Assembly: GCF_026625705.1 (NCBI RefSeq)
Contig: NZ_CP113059.1
Location: 4,278,001 to 4,342,000, forward strand
DNA length: 64,000 bases
Direction: 5' to 3'
DNA from: Pedobacter sp. SL55
Lineage (GTDB): Bacteria; Bacteroidota; Bacteroidia; Sphingobacteriales; Sphingobacteriaceae
The position numbers were made by a program, and so were the translations under genes. Positions 16,522-24,925 of the stretch are shown piece by piece. The first letter of the stretch is position 1; each line of letters begins with the position of its first letter. Under the pieces are notes generated by a model. That model saw only the letters and a list, made by a program, of their open reading frames with translations, had not been told where the DNA came from and searched no databases.

Positions 16522-18915
16522 TTAAAAAGGCATCCCGATACCAAAATTATATTGTACAAAGCGGTACCTATCAGGACTGTGCGTAGTATAGTAATCTGCT
16601 TTAAAGGCTTTCCCTCCATTAATAAATTTGCTGATAACCCACTGTTCTCCACCTACAAACTGCGGATCTTTCAGTTTCAAGCCTACATCGAACCTAAAAA
16701 CAAAAAACTGCACATCGTACCTGAAACCTAAACCTGTACCTAAGGCAATTTGCTGTCCAAGCCTATCCAATTTAAAATGCGATCCCTTTTGGGCTTCATT
16801 TGGAGAAATATTCCAGATATTACCTGCATCTAAAAAAGTTGCTCCATTCAATTTGCCACCAAAGAACTTTCGTGCCAACGAAAATCGATATTCTAAATTA
16901 GCCTCTATCTTCATTTGCCCCAATTGATCTATACCAAAGGTTGCAGCCCTAGCTTCTGTTGTTGTAAATGCTTCGGCCCTGTTATAATTTCCGGGCCCCA
17001 AAGTTCTAGCTTGCCAAGCTCTTACCCCGCTTGATCCTCCAGCAAAAAACAGCTTCTCGAAAGGTATATCGGTTGAGTTGCCATAAGCATAACCAATACC
17101 AGCATTCAATCTGGTTATCAATTGCGATTCTTCTCCTAAATTTTTATACCACCTTACATCTATTTCTGGGCGTACATATTGATTGTAGGGTAGCCCCAAC
17201 ACCTTACCAAATTCATTATTTTCTGGATTGCTCTTGTTCCCCAACAATGTAGAAACTCCTTGCAACAAGTTCCCGGCAATATCAATACTGCCCCTAAAAT
17301 AAATGAAACTTTTATTTTGCAACAACTTGTCTGCATTTAGCGAATATGCATATTTCATACCCAATGTAACATCCTTACGGCCCAACAACAAAATACTATA
17401 AAGGTTATTTATGACATCTTGATTATTGAGGTCGAGAAGCACGCTACCAAAACGGTACTCGAAATTTAAAGGAGTGAATGAATGCAATTTAGACTTGGTT
17501 TCTACCCAATCATAGGTTACAGAATTGATAAATACCCTTCTAATGGTAATATCTTTTTGCAAAGCATAAAGGTAACTGGTAGAGAACGTGGTGTAGGGTA
17601 TACCATTTTTACCCATTACCGGAATATTTATAAAGGGAACCATTAGCCTTGGTACGGTTAAACTTGCTCCCACAGAAAAATCTCGCTGATAAATATCAGA
17701 AAAAATAGACTTGCCATCTATAAACCTAGATTGTAAACCGCCCTTAACCTGAAATTGAAATTTTTCTCCGCCCTTTAAAAAGTTGTTATTGGTGTAAGTA
17801 TTACTCAATGTAAAACCCACTGTAGCATTGTTAAAGGGTATTTCTCCCTCAATCCTATTGCTCATTCTTTTTTGAGGCGTAAGCAAAATTACCGGATCAA
17901 TAACACTAGCTGTATCTTTATTTTTCAAGTAGTCGATTTTTACGTTCTTGAAAATATTTAGCTCGTAAAGCCTATCGTAGGTTAGCTGCTCGTTATCTAT
18001 ATTATACTTTTCGCCAGGCCTAATGAAATTATAACGAGTAATCGGATTTCGTCTAAATTTTCCGGATAAATCTGTAAACCGTATGCGATTAAAAATTCGC
18101 TTGTTCAAAGTAATCGAGTCGGTAAATCCTTCGGTGCTTGGTGCCACAATGATATTCATTTCGCCTATGGTGTATACCTTATGCCTGTCGGCCGTACTAT
18201 CAATTGGATTATCGATAATCAGTTTTACTTTTACCTTGTTATTGTTTTGGTTAGAATCTGGACTGAATTTTACATAAGGCCTAACAAAATCATAGTATCC
18301 GTTTTGGCGTAACAGCTTGTATATTTCTTCACGTTCGTAAGATAGAGAGTCCTCATCGTACTGCATACCAACACGCAACCGCGAAAAACTACCTTTAGCG
18401 CTTAAATACAATGATTTAACCGTTTCATCTGCAATATCATTGGTAAGCTCATTTACCATAAAAGGTTCGCCGGTTTTGGCGGTAAATATCAGCTTTGCTT
18501 TTTTCTTTTTTACAAAAATTTCTGATTTAACCGTAGCATTAAAAAAACCCTTACTTTTTAGAAATTTCTCTATCTGGCTTCGAGATATTTCTACCAATGT
18601 GCTATCTAATATAGGCGGCGGACTGCCTAGTGGCTTGATATTAGTTTTACGGTATTTACCATCTTTAGTATTAAAAACATTATAAATACCTACATTAATA
18701 CCCAAACCTTCGATAGGTTTAATATCTTTTTGCACGTAAGTATAAGCAGCCTCTTCGTACTCTTTTCCAATGCTATCTATTTTTACCTTTTTTACAATGG
18801 CTTGGTAATCTTCAATATATTTTGTTGAGGCGCACCCTGCTACAAAAACAAGAATAAATAGTAATATTGCAAGAAGTTGAATGTTTTGCTTATTGTAGTT
18901 TTTATATGCTTTCAA
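16522..18915 (-). CDS. tamL: TamL, translocation and assembly module lipoprotein (BamA/TamA family)
   Basis: A 797-aa outer-membrane lipoprotein: lipobox FVAGC (Cys28), POTRA repeats to about residue 370, and a C-terminal Omp85 barrel with FFAGGSSGVRAWQARTLGPG and the final FGIGMPF ending in aromatic Phe. TamL replaces TamA in Bacteroidota and works with TamB in outer-membrane assembly. The only start that keeps the lipoprotein signal is TTG at 18913-18915; an in-frame TGA lies three codons upstream. This start overlaps the divergent rRNA methyltransferase start by 10 bp. Confidence 0.92.
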   Translation of the reverse strand: MKAYKNYNKQNIQLLAILLFILVFVAGCASTKYIEDYQAIVKKVKIDSIGKEYEEAAYTYVQKDIKPIEGLGINVGIYNVFNTKDGKYRKTNIKPLGSPPPILDSTLVEISRSQIEKFLKSKGFFNATVKSEIFVKKKKAKLIFTAKTGEPFMVNELTNDIADETVKSLYLSAKGSFSRLRVGMQYDEDSLSYEREEIYKLLRQNGYYDFVRPYVKFSPDSNQNNNKVKVKLIIDNPIDSTADRHKVYTIGEMNIIVAPSTEGFTDSITLNKRIFNRIRFTDLSGKFRRNPITRYNFIRPGEKYNIDNEQLTYDRLYELNIFKNVKIDYLKNKDTASVIDPVILLTPQKRMSNRIEGEIPFNNATVGFTLSNTYTNNNFLKGGEKFQFQVKGGLQSRFIDGKSIFSDIYQRDFSVGASLTVPRLMVPFINIPVMGKNGIPYTTFSTSYLYALQKDITIRRVFINSVTYDWVETKSKLHSFTPLNFEYRFGSVLLDLNNQDVINNLYSILLLGRKDVTLGMKYAYSLNADKLLQNKSFIYFRGSIDIAGNLLQGVSTLLGNKSNPENNEFGKVLGLPYNQYVRPEIDVRWYKNLGEESQLITRLNAGIGYAYGNSTDIPFEKLFFAGGSSGVRAWQARTLGPGNYNRAEAFTTTEARAATFGIDQLGQMKIEANLEYRFSLARKFFGGKLNGATFLDAGNIWNISPNEAQKGSHFKLDRLGQQIALGTGLGFRYDVQFFVFRFDVGLKLKDPQFVGGEQWVISKFINGGKAFKADYYTTHSPDRYRFVQYNFGIGMPF

Positions 18916-19646
18916 AATCTCAGATCAGTTTTATTAAATCGCTTCATCAAAAAAAGTACCGTAAAGAAAACGGAATTTTTATTATTGAAGGTATAAAATC
19001 TATTGTAGAATTTTTAAAATCTGATTATCAACTACATAGCATTTACTACACTCCAAAAATATCGGCAACTTTACCTAAAGTTAGTGCAAATATAAACTTA
19101 TTTGAAGTAACAGAAGCTGAGTTACAAAAGATTAGCACGCTGCAAACGCCACAAAGCATCCTTGCTTTAGTACACATTCCAATTAAAAAAGATATTGATA
19201 TTAATTTATTAAAGAACCAGTTTTCTTTAGTGCTTGATGATGTACAAGATCCGGGTAATTTTGGTACCATCATTAGAACTGCGGATTGGTTTGGCATTAA
19301 AAACGTCATCTGTTCTGAAAACACGGTAGAAGCCTACAATCCTAAAACAGTTCAATCAACCATGGGCTCGTTATGTAGGGTAAACGTTCAGTACACCTCG
19401 TTAAATGGCTTTTTAGCAAAGGCAAAGCTTCCAATTTATGGCGCATTGCTAAATGGAGCAAACATTTACCAAACGCAATGGGGTAATGAAGGCTTAATTT
19501 TACTAGGCAACGAAGGCCACGGTATTAGCAAAGAACTAATAGAGAAAATCAATTTCCCGGTTACCATACCTCGTTTTGGAGAAGCAGAATCGCTTAATGT
19601 AGCCGTATCTGCAGCTATTTTTTGTAGTGAAGTTTGTAGGGGTTAG
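18906..19646 (+). CDS. TrmH/SpoU-family RNA 2'-O-methyltransferase
   Basis: SAM-dependent SPOUT methyltransferase, 246 aa from the ATG at 18906 (MLSKSQISFIKSLHQKKYR). Upstream in-frame codons exist but lie inside the divergent tamL gene. SPOUT knot motifs: LVLDDVQDPGNFGTIIRTADWFG, LLGNEGHGIS and IPRFGEAESLNVAVSAAIF. Closest in layout to RlmB/TsnR-type 23S rRNA methyltransferases; the exact site is not predictable from this. Confidence 0.9.
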   Translation: MLSKSQISFIKSLHQKKYRKENGIFIIEGIKSIVEFLKSDYQLHSIYYTPKISATLPKVSANINLFEVTEAELQKISTLQTPQSILALVHIPIKKDIDINLLKNQFSLVLDDVQDPGNFGTIIRTADWFGIKNVICSENTVEAYNPKTVQSTMGSLCRVNVQYTSLNGFLAKAKLPIYGALLNGANIYQTQWGNEGLILLGNEGHGISKELIEKINFPVTIPRFGEAESLNVAVSAAIFCSEVCRG

Positions 19647-19812
19647 GGATTAGGGGTTAGGGGTTAGTTTGCAGTTCACAGTTTGCAGTTCACAGTTAAC
19701 CAAATCAACAGTTCACAATTTGCAGTTAACCAAATCATCAATTTAAACAGTTAACCAAATCAACAAATAACCAAATCCCCGAATGAACCATTGAGCTAAT
19801 GAACTAATGAAC
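19644..19812. repeat. Heptamer-type repeat tract downstream of the methyltransferase gene
   Basis: TTAGGGG/TTAGGGA units, then GCAGTTCACAGTTTGCAGTTCACAG and AACCAAATCAACAA units, then GAATGAACCATTGAGC. The right half is the reverse complement of the tract at 6660-6720, so the family inserts or spreads in both orientations. Confidence 0.85.
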
Positions 19813-19848
19813 CAACTAAAAATAAATTAAACATTTTAGGCAATATAG

Positions 19849-19879
19849 TTTGCAAGCTTACATTAAATTGTTATTTTTG
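19849..19879 (+). promoter_or_regulatory. Promoter of tRNA-Cys
   Basis: TTTG (19849-19852), exactly 19 bases, then TATTTTTG (19872-19879): a full match to the Bacteroidota sigma factor consensus. Transcription should begin around 19885, just before the tRNA. Confidence 0.85.
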
Positions 19880-19896
19880 CAGCCTTGAAAAGAAAA

Positions 19897-19967
19897 GGTC
19901 GAGTGGCCGAGTGGCTAGGCAGAGGTCTGCAAAACCTTGTACAGCGGTTCGAATCCGCTCTCGACCT
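19897..19967 (+). tRNA. tRNA-Cys (GCA)
   Basis: Acceptor GGTCGAG/CTCGACC, anticodon loop with TCTGCAAA (anticodon GCA), T arm AGCGG-TTCGAAT-CCGCT and discriminator T, as expected for tRNA-Cys. CCA is not encoded. Confidence 0.97.
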
Positions 19968-20005
19968 CAAGTAAAAATATTTAAAAAGAAAAAAAGCTTA
20001 TTATC

Positions 20006-20176
20006 ATGGCAGTTACCAGATTAAAAAGAAAAGACAGATACAATAAAACTGTTTCTCGTTTAGAAGTAAAAAATTTGAAATTGGCGACTAACTTAGAATT
20101 AGGTAGCCGTTCTCAGCAATCTACAAAAGATCAATTAGCAAAAAACAATGCTGTTTTAGCTGCTTTAGCTAAATAA
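20006..20176 (+). CDS. Small basic protein of unknown function linked to tRNA-Cys
   Basis: A 56-aa ORF (MAVTRLKRKDRYNKTVSRLE...), 38 nt after the tRNA and before a strong terminator, so probably made from the same transcript. Rich in Lys/Arg at the N-terminus and helical throughout, it could bind RNA. I do not recognise a named family. Position between promoter-tRNA and terminator supports that it is a gene. Confidence 0.75.
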   Translation: MAVTRLKRKDRYNKTVSRLEVKNLKLATNLELGSRSQQSTKDQLAKNNAVLAALAK

Positions 20177-20195
20177 TCTTTAGTACAAAAAATAG

Positions 20196-20226
20196 AAAGC
20201 TCCGATTTAACCATCGGAGCTTTTTT
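20196..20226 (+). terminator. Rho-independent terminator of the tRNA-Cys/small-protein unit
   Basis: AAGCTCCGAT pairs with ATCGGAGCTT around a 6-nt loop and is followed by T6. Strong canonical structure. Confidence 0.93.
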
Positions 20227-20252
20227 CGTTTACAACCAAATAAACCGAAAAT

Positions 20253-20573
20253 TTAATGATGCACCAGTTGGTAAACCTTGTGCATATACATCGCCTCGTC
20301 AATAGCATGTACAAAATCATGCAGCTCTGCCCTTGTAAATTTTAAACAGATATCCGGAAAAGGCGTAGATAAAACCACCACCCTATTTCCATCTGGGCTG
20401 TACTCAAAAAACTGATCAAAGTTTAATTGCCTAGCCACTTTGGTAAACTCGTAAAATTGACTAAAAGAAAAACTAAGCAATAAGCCCGGTTTCCAAACAT
20501 TAATCATTTTACAGTTATTACATTGTGTAATCTGTATATCCCCCGAATTAGCGATGATGGTTTTCTTGCACAT
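20253..20573 (-). CDS. Hypothetical protein, DUF6686-like
   Basis: A 106-aa soluble protein beginning MCKKTIIANSGDIQITQCNNCKM. The CxxC (CNNC) plus the early Cys could bind a metal. The segment LLLSFSFSQFYEF followed by a helical C-terminus (FTRAELHDFVHAIDEAMYM) resembles DUF6686, recognised only loosely. No membrane segment. Monocistronic, facing the tRNA unit. Confidence 0.6.
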   Translation of the reverse strand: MCKKTIIANSGDIQITQCNNCKMINVWKPGLLLSFSFSQFYEFTKVARQLNFDQFFEYSPDGNRVVVLSTPFPDICLKFTRAELHDFVHAIDEAMYMHKVYQLVHH

Positions 20574-20744
20574 ATCTTTTTAGCAACTGACAATACAAAT
20601 ATCCAACTATTTAGAATAATTCCAAATAATAAAATTGATTATTTGTTTCATTTTGAAAATCAAATACTTACAAATAATACAATCAAAACAAAAAAATAAT
20701 TGTTAGGTTATTAGTTATAGAGCGCACACTAATTCTTATACGAA

Positions 20745-21182
20745 ATGAAAAAAGACAGCATCTTAGTTGAAAGAACCTTTAACGTTCCAGCCAGTAAAGT
20801 ATGGAGCGCTTTAACCGATATCAGCGATATGAAACAATGGTACTTTGATATTGAAAAATTTGAACCTAAAGTTGGTTTTAAGTTCGATTTTATGGGAGGG
20901 CCAAATGAAGATACGCAGTATTTACATTTATGCGAAGTAACAGAAGTTATAGAAAATGAAAAACTAGCGTATACTTGGCGTTATGACAATTACCCAGGAA
21001 ACTCCTTAGTTTGTTGGCAACTAATAGACCGAGGAGAAAAAACCATTGTAAGATTGACACATACAGACATACCTTCGCTAGCCGAAGGTAGCCCAGATTT
21101 TAGCAAAGAAAACTTTAGCGAAGGCTGGAACTACATTTTACATACCAGCCTAAAAGAATATTTAGAGAACGATGAAAGCTAA
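20745..21182 (+). CDS. SRPBCC (AHSA1/START-like) domain protein
   Basis: A 145-aa protein of the Bet v1/SRPBCC fold: [27 protein letters not shown] at the N-terminus and [15 protein letters not shown] at the C-terminus. Such proteins bind hydrophobic ligands; specific function unknown. Its TAA overlaps the end of convergent pyrD. Confidence 0.85.
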   Translation: MKKDSILVERTFNVPASKVWSALTDISDMKQWYFDIEKFEPKVGFKFDFMGGPNEDTQYLHLCEVTEVIENEKLAYTWRYDNYPGNSLVCWQLIDRGEKTIVRLTHTDIPSLAEGSPDFSKENFSEGWNYILHTSLKEYLENDES

Positions 21183-22207
21183 ACCAAAGCTTGACAAATA
21201 CGCTTAATTAAACCAGGGCCTTCGTAAATAAAACCAGTATACAATTGCACTAAAGCAGCTCCGGCATCTAATTTCTCTTTCGCATCTTTGGCGGAGTGAA
21301 TACCACCTACGCCAATTATAGGAAATGCCCTACCCGACTTTTCAGACAAGTAGCGGATCACTTCGGTAGAACGTTGGGTTAAGGGCTTACCACTTAAACC
21401 ACCCATTTCCCCTTTCAATTTCTCTGGCGAGCCCAAGTCATTTCTGCCAATGGTAGTGTTGGTAGCAATTACACCGGCAATGCCCGTTTGTTTTACAATT
21501 TCAATAATATCATCTAACTGTTCATCTGTTAAATCTGGCGCAATTTTAAGTAGAATTGGCCTCGATATATCGTTTTTACAATTACGCTTTTGCAGCGTAT
21601 TTAAAAGCTCCATTAAAGGTTCCTTTTCTTGTAAAGCTCGTAAACCCGGCGTATTTGGCGAACTCACGTTAACCACAAAGTAATCTACCACATCAAACAG
21701 CCTATCAAAACATTTAATGTAATCGTAAACCGCATCTTCGTTGGGTGTATTCTTGTTCTTGCCAATATTTCCGCCTACTATAATCTCAGGATGTCTGTCT
21801 TTTAGCAATCGCAAACGCTCGGCCATAGTATCTACACCTTTGTTGTTAAAACCCATTCGGTTTATCAATGCGGCATCTTCTGGCAAACGAAACATTCTAG
21901 GTTTATCGTTACCAGGTTGTGGTAATGGCGTAACCGTACCTACTTCAATAAAACCGAAGCCTAAATTGCTTAGCGCTTCTACATACTCTCCATTTTTATC
22001 GAACCCAGCGGCTAAACCCACCGGATTTTTAAACTTCAGTCCAAAAACCTCACGCTCTAAACCTTTAAAGCTAACATCATAACTGCCTCTCAAAACAGAT
22101 TTCCCAAAGGGGAAAACATCATTGAACCATTTAAGACGTTTAACCACAAAATGATGGACATTTTCTGGGTCGAACTTGAAAAATATGGGCTTTACCAAAC
22201 GATACAT
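21179..22207 (-). CDS. pyrD: Dihydroorotate dehydrogenase (quinone), class 2
   Basis: A 342-aa FMN enzyme of pyrimidine synthesis, membrane-associated through its N-terminal helix ([21 protein letters not shown]). Motifs: [30 protein letters not shown], the catalytic-Ser loop [20 protein letters not shown] and [19 protein letters not shown]. Length and N-terminal extension mark class 2. Last clear core gene before the accessory region. Confidence 0.97.
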   Translation of the reverse strand: MYRLVKPIFFKFDPENVHHFVVKRLKWFNDVFPFGKSVLRGSYDVSFKGLEREVFGLKFKNPVGLAAGFDKNGEYVEALSNLGFGFIEVGTVTPLPQPGNDKPRMFRLPEDAALINRMGFNNKGVDTMAERLRLLKDRHPEIIVGGNIGKNKNTPNEDAVYDYIKCFDRLFDVVDYFVVNVSSPNTPGLRALQEKEPLMELLNTLQKRNCKNDISRPILLKIAPDLTDEQLDDIIEIVKQTGIAGVIATNTTIGRNDLGSPEKLKGEMGGLSGKPLTQRSTEVIRYLSEKSGRAFPIIGVGGIHSAKDAKEKLDAGAALVQLYTGFIYEGPGLIKRICQALV

Positions 22208-22637
22208 GATGCGAAGATAATAAAAAAGGAAATGCTAATATTTTCTTAATTTATTTTTAGAAAAGCAACAGCAGCAATAATGGCAAATACAGTCCTTTGC
22301 TTTGCTAATGCCGATGAAACTTATGCAACACCAAAGCATACCCTAAAAAAATAACAACAGCGGCTTAAATCGGGAAACCGCTTCGCCAAGGTTTATTTTA
22401 CCACGTTTTCTACAAATTGGCTACTTAGTTACCCAGCTAAATGCCTAACAACATTGCCTCGCTGCAGCTAGGCTCAAGTTCGTTCAAATTTGTTTTGCAA
22501 ATAAGTTTATGGTTTTTGCTAAAACAAGGCAAAAACTGTTCTTGATGAAATAGCCCGGCTTATACTTCAAAAGAGCATTTGGATAATAAAAGAACAGACT
22601 TTTATTTTTAAATTAGTGCTACATCAACCAATTGCCT
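22208..22637. other. Gene-free stretch upstream of the recombinase
   Basis: 430 bp with no convincing gene. It contains short hairpins (GCGG...CCGC near 22369-22380; GCTGCAGC near 22461-22468). It marks the left edge of the cassette region. No attC-like site was recognised here. Confidence 0.5.
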
Positions 22638-23690
22638 ATGTTTAAAGCTAAAACAATTACCCATAAAGGGCAAAGTCGCATTGCGGTTTATTTTGAGAAC
22701 AAGCCCGAGCTTACTGCTCGTTTTAAACAATTACAAGGTGCTAAATGGAGCGCCACACTAAAAGTTTGGCATTTACCAGCCACAGCGGCTTATCTTAAAC
22801 AATTTAAAATTATAACTGAGGCAGTTAACATTCATCAAAAAAAAGAAACAATACCTATTAAGCCCGAGTTGGCGCAATTTATAGATTGGCTAAAGAGCAG
22901 GAGATATAGTAACAGCACCGTAAAAACCTACACAGAAGCACTTCGTATCTTTCTATCTTTCTTTGGCGAAAAAAAAACGGAAGAAATTACCAACACAGAT
23001 TTGATCTATTTTAACAACCAATACATCTTAAAAAATGAACTTTCGGCCTCATACCAAAACCAGATGGTAAATGCCATTAAACTATTTTTTAGTATTGTAC
23101 AACAAAAGCAACTAGACATTAGCAAAATACACCGACCAAAAAGAGCTAAAACATTGCCTAATGTTTTAAGCAAAGAAGAAGTTAAAGCCATTTTAACGGC
23201 TCACAATAATATGAAGCACCAAACCATGCTTAGCCTGATATACGCTTGTGGTTTACGCCGAAGCGAACTTCTAAACCTTTTGCCAATACATATAGATAGC
23301 AACCGAGGTTTGTTGTTAATTAAGCAAGCCAAAGGTAAAAAAGACAGGGTTGCCCCTATTTCTGAAAAAATAGTGAATTTGCTAAGGGCATACTATAAAG
23401 CTTACCAACCCAAAAAATGGCTGTTTGAAGGTCAGCTTGCAGGCCAAAAATATAGTGAGAAAAGTTTAGAGAATGTTTTAAAACAAGCTCTAAAAAAAGC
23501 GAAAATTAACAAACCAGTTAGTTTGCACTGGTTAAGGCATAGTTACGCTACTCATTTATTAGAGAGTGGAACAGATTTACGTTTTATACAAGAGCTATTA
23601 GGGCATAGCAGCAGCAGAACCACTGAAATTTATACACATGTAAGCACTAAGAGCCTAAAGAATATTAAAAGCCCCTTTGATGATTTGTAA
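22638..23690 (+). CDS. Tyrosine recombinase of the integron-like cassette system
   Basis: About 350 aa from ATG 22638 (a TTG two codons earlier is possible). Residues 1-60 are an extra N-terminal domain (HKGQSRIAVYFENKPELTAR...KWSATLKVWHLP); then a SAM-like core-binding domain (80-165) and the catalytic domain with R (GLRRSEL), K (KGKKDR), HxxR (HWLRHS), H (LGHSS) and Tyr (EIYTH), all intact. The tail SPFDDL recalls IntI's SPLD, but the ~20-residue IntI-specific insertion before box II is missing. It reads towards the cassettes, unlike most IntI. Immediately downstream are the palindromic site and cassettes it probably recombines. Confidence 0.9.
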   Translation: MFKAKTITHKGQSRIAVYFENKPELTARFKQLQGAKWSATLKVWHLPATAAYLKQFKIITEAVNIHQKKETIPIKPELAQFIDWLKSRRYSNSTVKTYTEALRIFLSFFGEKKTEEITNTDLIYFNNQYILKNELSASYQNQMVNAIKLFFSIVQQKQLDISKIHRPKRAKTLPNVLSKEEVKAILTAHNNMKHQTMLSLIYACGLRRSELLNLLPIHIDSNRGLLLIKQAKGKKDRVAPISEKIVNLLRAYYKAYQPKKWLFEGQLAGQKYSEKSLENVLKQALKKAKINKPVSLHWLRHSYATHLLESGTDLRFIQELLGHSSSRTTEIYTHVSTKSLKNIKSPFDDL

Positions 23691-23713
23691 TAAAAAAACA
23701 TATATTTGATTTT

Positions 23714-23801
23714 AACGTAATACCTCGGTTTTATGGCGCAAAGCGAACACATTTTGGTTGACTTAGCGCCATTTTATGAGGGGTATAAATAAGTTGTGTG
23801 C
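23714..23801 (+). other. attI-like palindromic recombination site
   Basis: Begins 24 bp after the recombinase stop. Arms ATACCTC...ATGGCGC (23720-23739) and GCGCCAT...GAGGGGTAT (23766-23786) form a long imperfect hairpin bounded by AAC on the left and GTT on the right. The GTT at 23793-23795 begins the core GTTGTGTGC that starts cassette 1. No T run follows, so it is not a simple terminator. Confidence 0.7.
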
Positions 23802-23841
23802 AATTCGACCGACACTGCAATAGACCCAAACATTCTAAATT

Positions 23842-24780
23842 ATGAGAATTGAAAATAGACGAGTTGTAAATCGAAGACTTATAAATAAAACAATTGTCGA
23901 AGATGATAAGAAAGGCTTGTTTTTAACAGACTGTAATCTGAACATTATCGAAAGTATAGGCTTTGACAACTTCCGTCTTATAGACTTTGCACCAAATGGA
24001 AACATTGTTCTCTTAAAATCAAAGGAATGGCTGACAATACGGAATGCAAATAAAACTAAACTTACAGCTTTTGACATTCATAGTAAAAAGCAGTTATTTT
24101 CTATTGAAAAATTTCTAGCGTATAGAGGTTTGATAGACAAAAATTCAAAATATTTTTTACTTGAACATTATGGAGGTTTGTGCTCAATTGACCTAAATAA
24201 TGGAGAGATTATTTTCAGAAAAGATAAAATTGATAAAAGTTTATACAACGCTGACTTACATCTTGAAAGTAATGTTGTTTACATACCAACAGAGAAAAAA
24301 TCCATTCTTACTTTTGACTTTAATGAACAAAAAATCAATGAAATAAAATTGGAAAATACGGGAGGAACCGCTTGGCTAAAATTCAATAATTTGCAAACTC
24401 ATATATTAATAAGTGACAAAAAGAACTCATTGCACTGTTTTGAACATAACAATTTCACAAACCCAGTTTGGACATTAAATTTTTCCAAGATTAAAAAAGA
24501 CAATAGAATTTGGTGTTATAATATATTAACGACAGAAAGTAATTTAGGTTGTATTCAGGGCTTTACACCTGCCAGTGACCAAAATGAAAACGCAGGTGGG
24601 ACTTTGTACACTTTCAATATCGAAAATGGCGAAATAATTGACAAATATGATTATGCAAAAATTAAAGAGAGTATCATTACTGATTTCCAGTCAGACGAAA
24701 TCCTAATTGACAATTTAACAAGTTTATCATTGACAAATAAAACAATAAGAAACACACCGATTACAGAGTTGCTTAAATAG
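23842..24780 (+). CDS. Cassette 1 protein: beta-propeller-like, unknown function
   Basis: A 312-aa soluble protein, rich in Asn/Lys/Ile, with repeated short beta segments (for example GNIVLLKSKEWLTIRN, GLCSIDLNNGEIIFRKD, ILTFDFNEQKINEIKL, TLYTFNIENGEIIDKYD) as in WD40/PQQ-type propellers. No signal peptide. No family recognised. It is the only gene between the first core TTGTGTGC at 23794 and the attC-like site at 24789, so it is the cargo of a 1,124-bp cassette (23794-24917). Base composition is AT-rich compared with the core genes. Confidence 0.75.
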   Translation: MRIENRRVVNRRLINKTIVEDDKKGLFLTDCNLNIIESIGFDNFRLIDFAPNGNIVLLKSKEWLTIRNANKTKLTAFDIHSKKQLFSIEKFLAYRGLIDKNSKYFLLEHYGGLCSIDLNNGEIIFRKDKIDKSLYNADLHLESNVVYIPTEKKSILTFDFNEQKINEIKLENTGGTAWLKFNNLQTHILISDKKNSLHCFEHNNFTNPVWTLNFSKIKKDNRIWCYNILTTESNLGCIQGFTPASDQNENAGGTLYTFNIENGEIIDKYDYAKIKESIITDFQSDEILIDNLTSLSLTNKTIRNTPITELLK

Positions 24781-24788
24781 AAAGAACT

Positions 24789-24925
24789 GCACACAACACG
24801 GGTTTTGCATCAGGCGGGCTGAAGTGCTAAATTCAACGGCAGTTTTTCAATTAAACATTAGTAATAATATCGGCTTTTGTGCTTCGATTTCCCGCCCGAA
24901 CGCAAAGCCCCGAAACGTTATCAGC
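24789..24925 (+). other. attC-like site 1 (end of cassette 1)
   Basis: 137 bp from GCACACAAC (24789-24797) to GTTATCAGC (24917-24925). The left core is the exact inverse of the cassette-1 start TTGTGTGC. Inner arms pair: GGGTTTTGC with GCAAAGCCC, and GGCGGG with CCCGCC. Inner text GGCGGG..GAAGTG.TAATT and TTTTGTGCT.CGA is shared with attC-like site 2. Confidence 0.85.

Noticed and set aside
23714..23801. Rho-independent terminator of the recombinase gene
   Set aside because: The hairpin has a long loop and no T tract; AAC/GTT boundaries and the cassette start fit a recombination site better.
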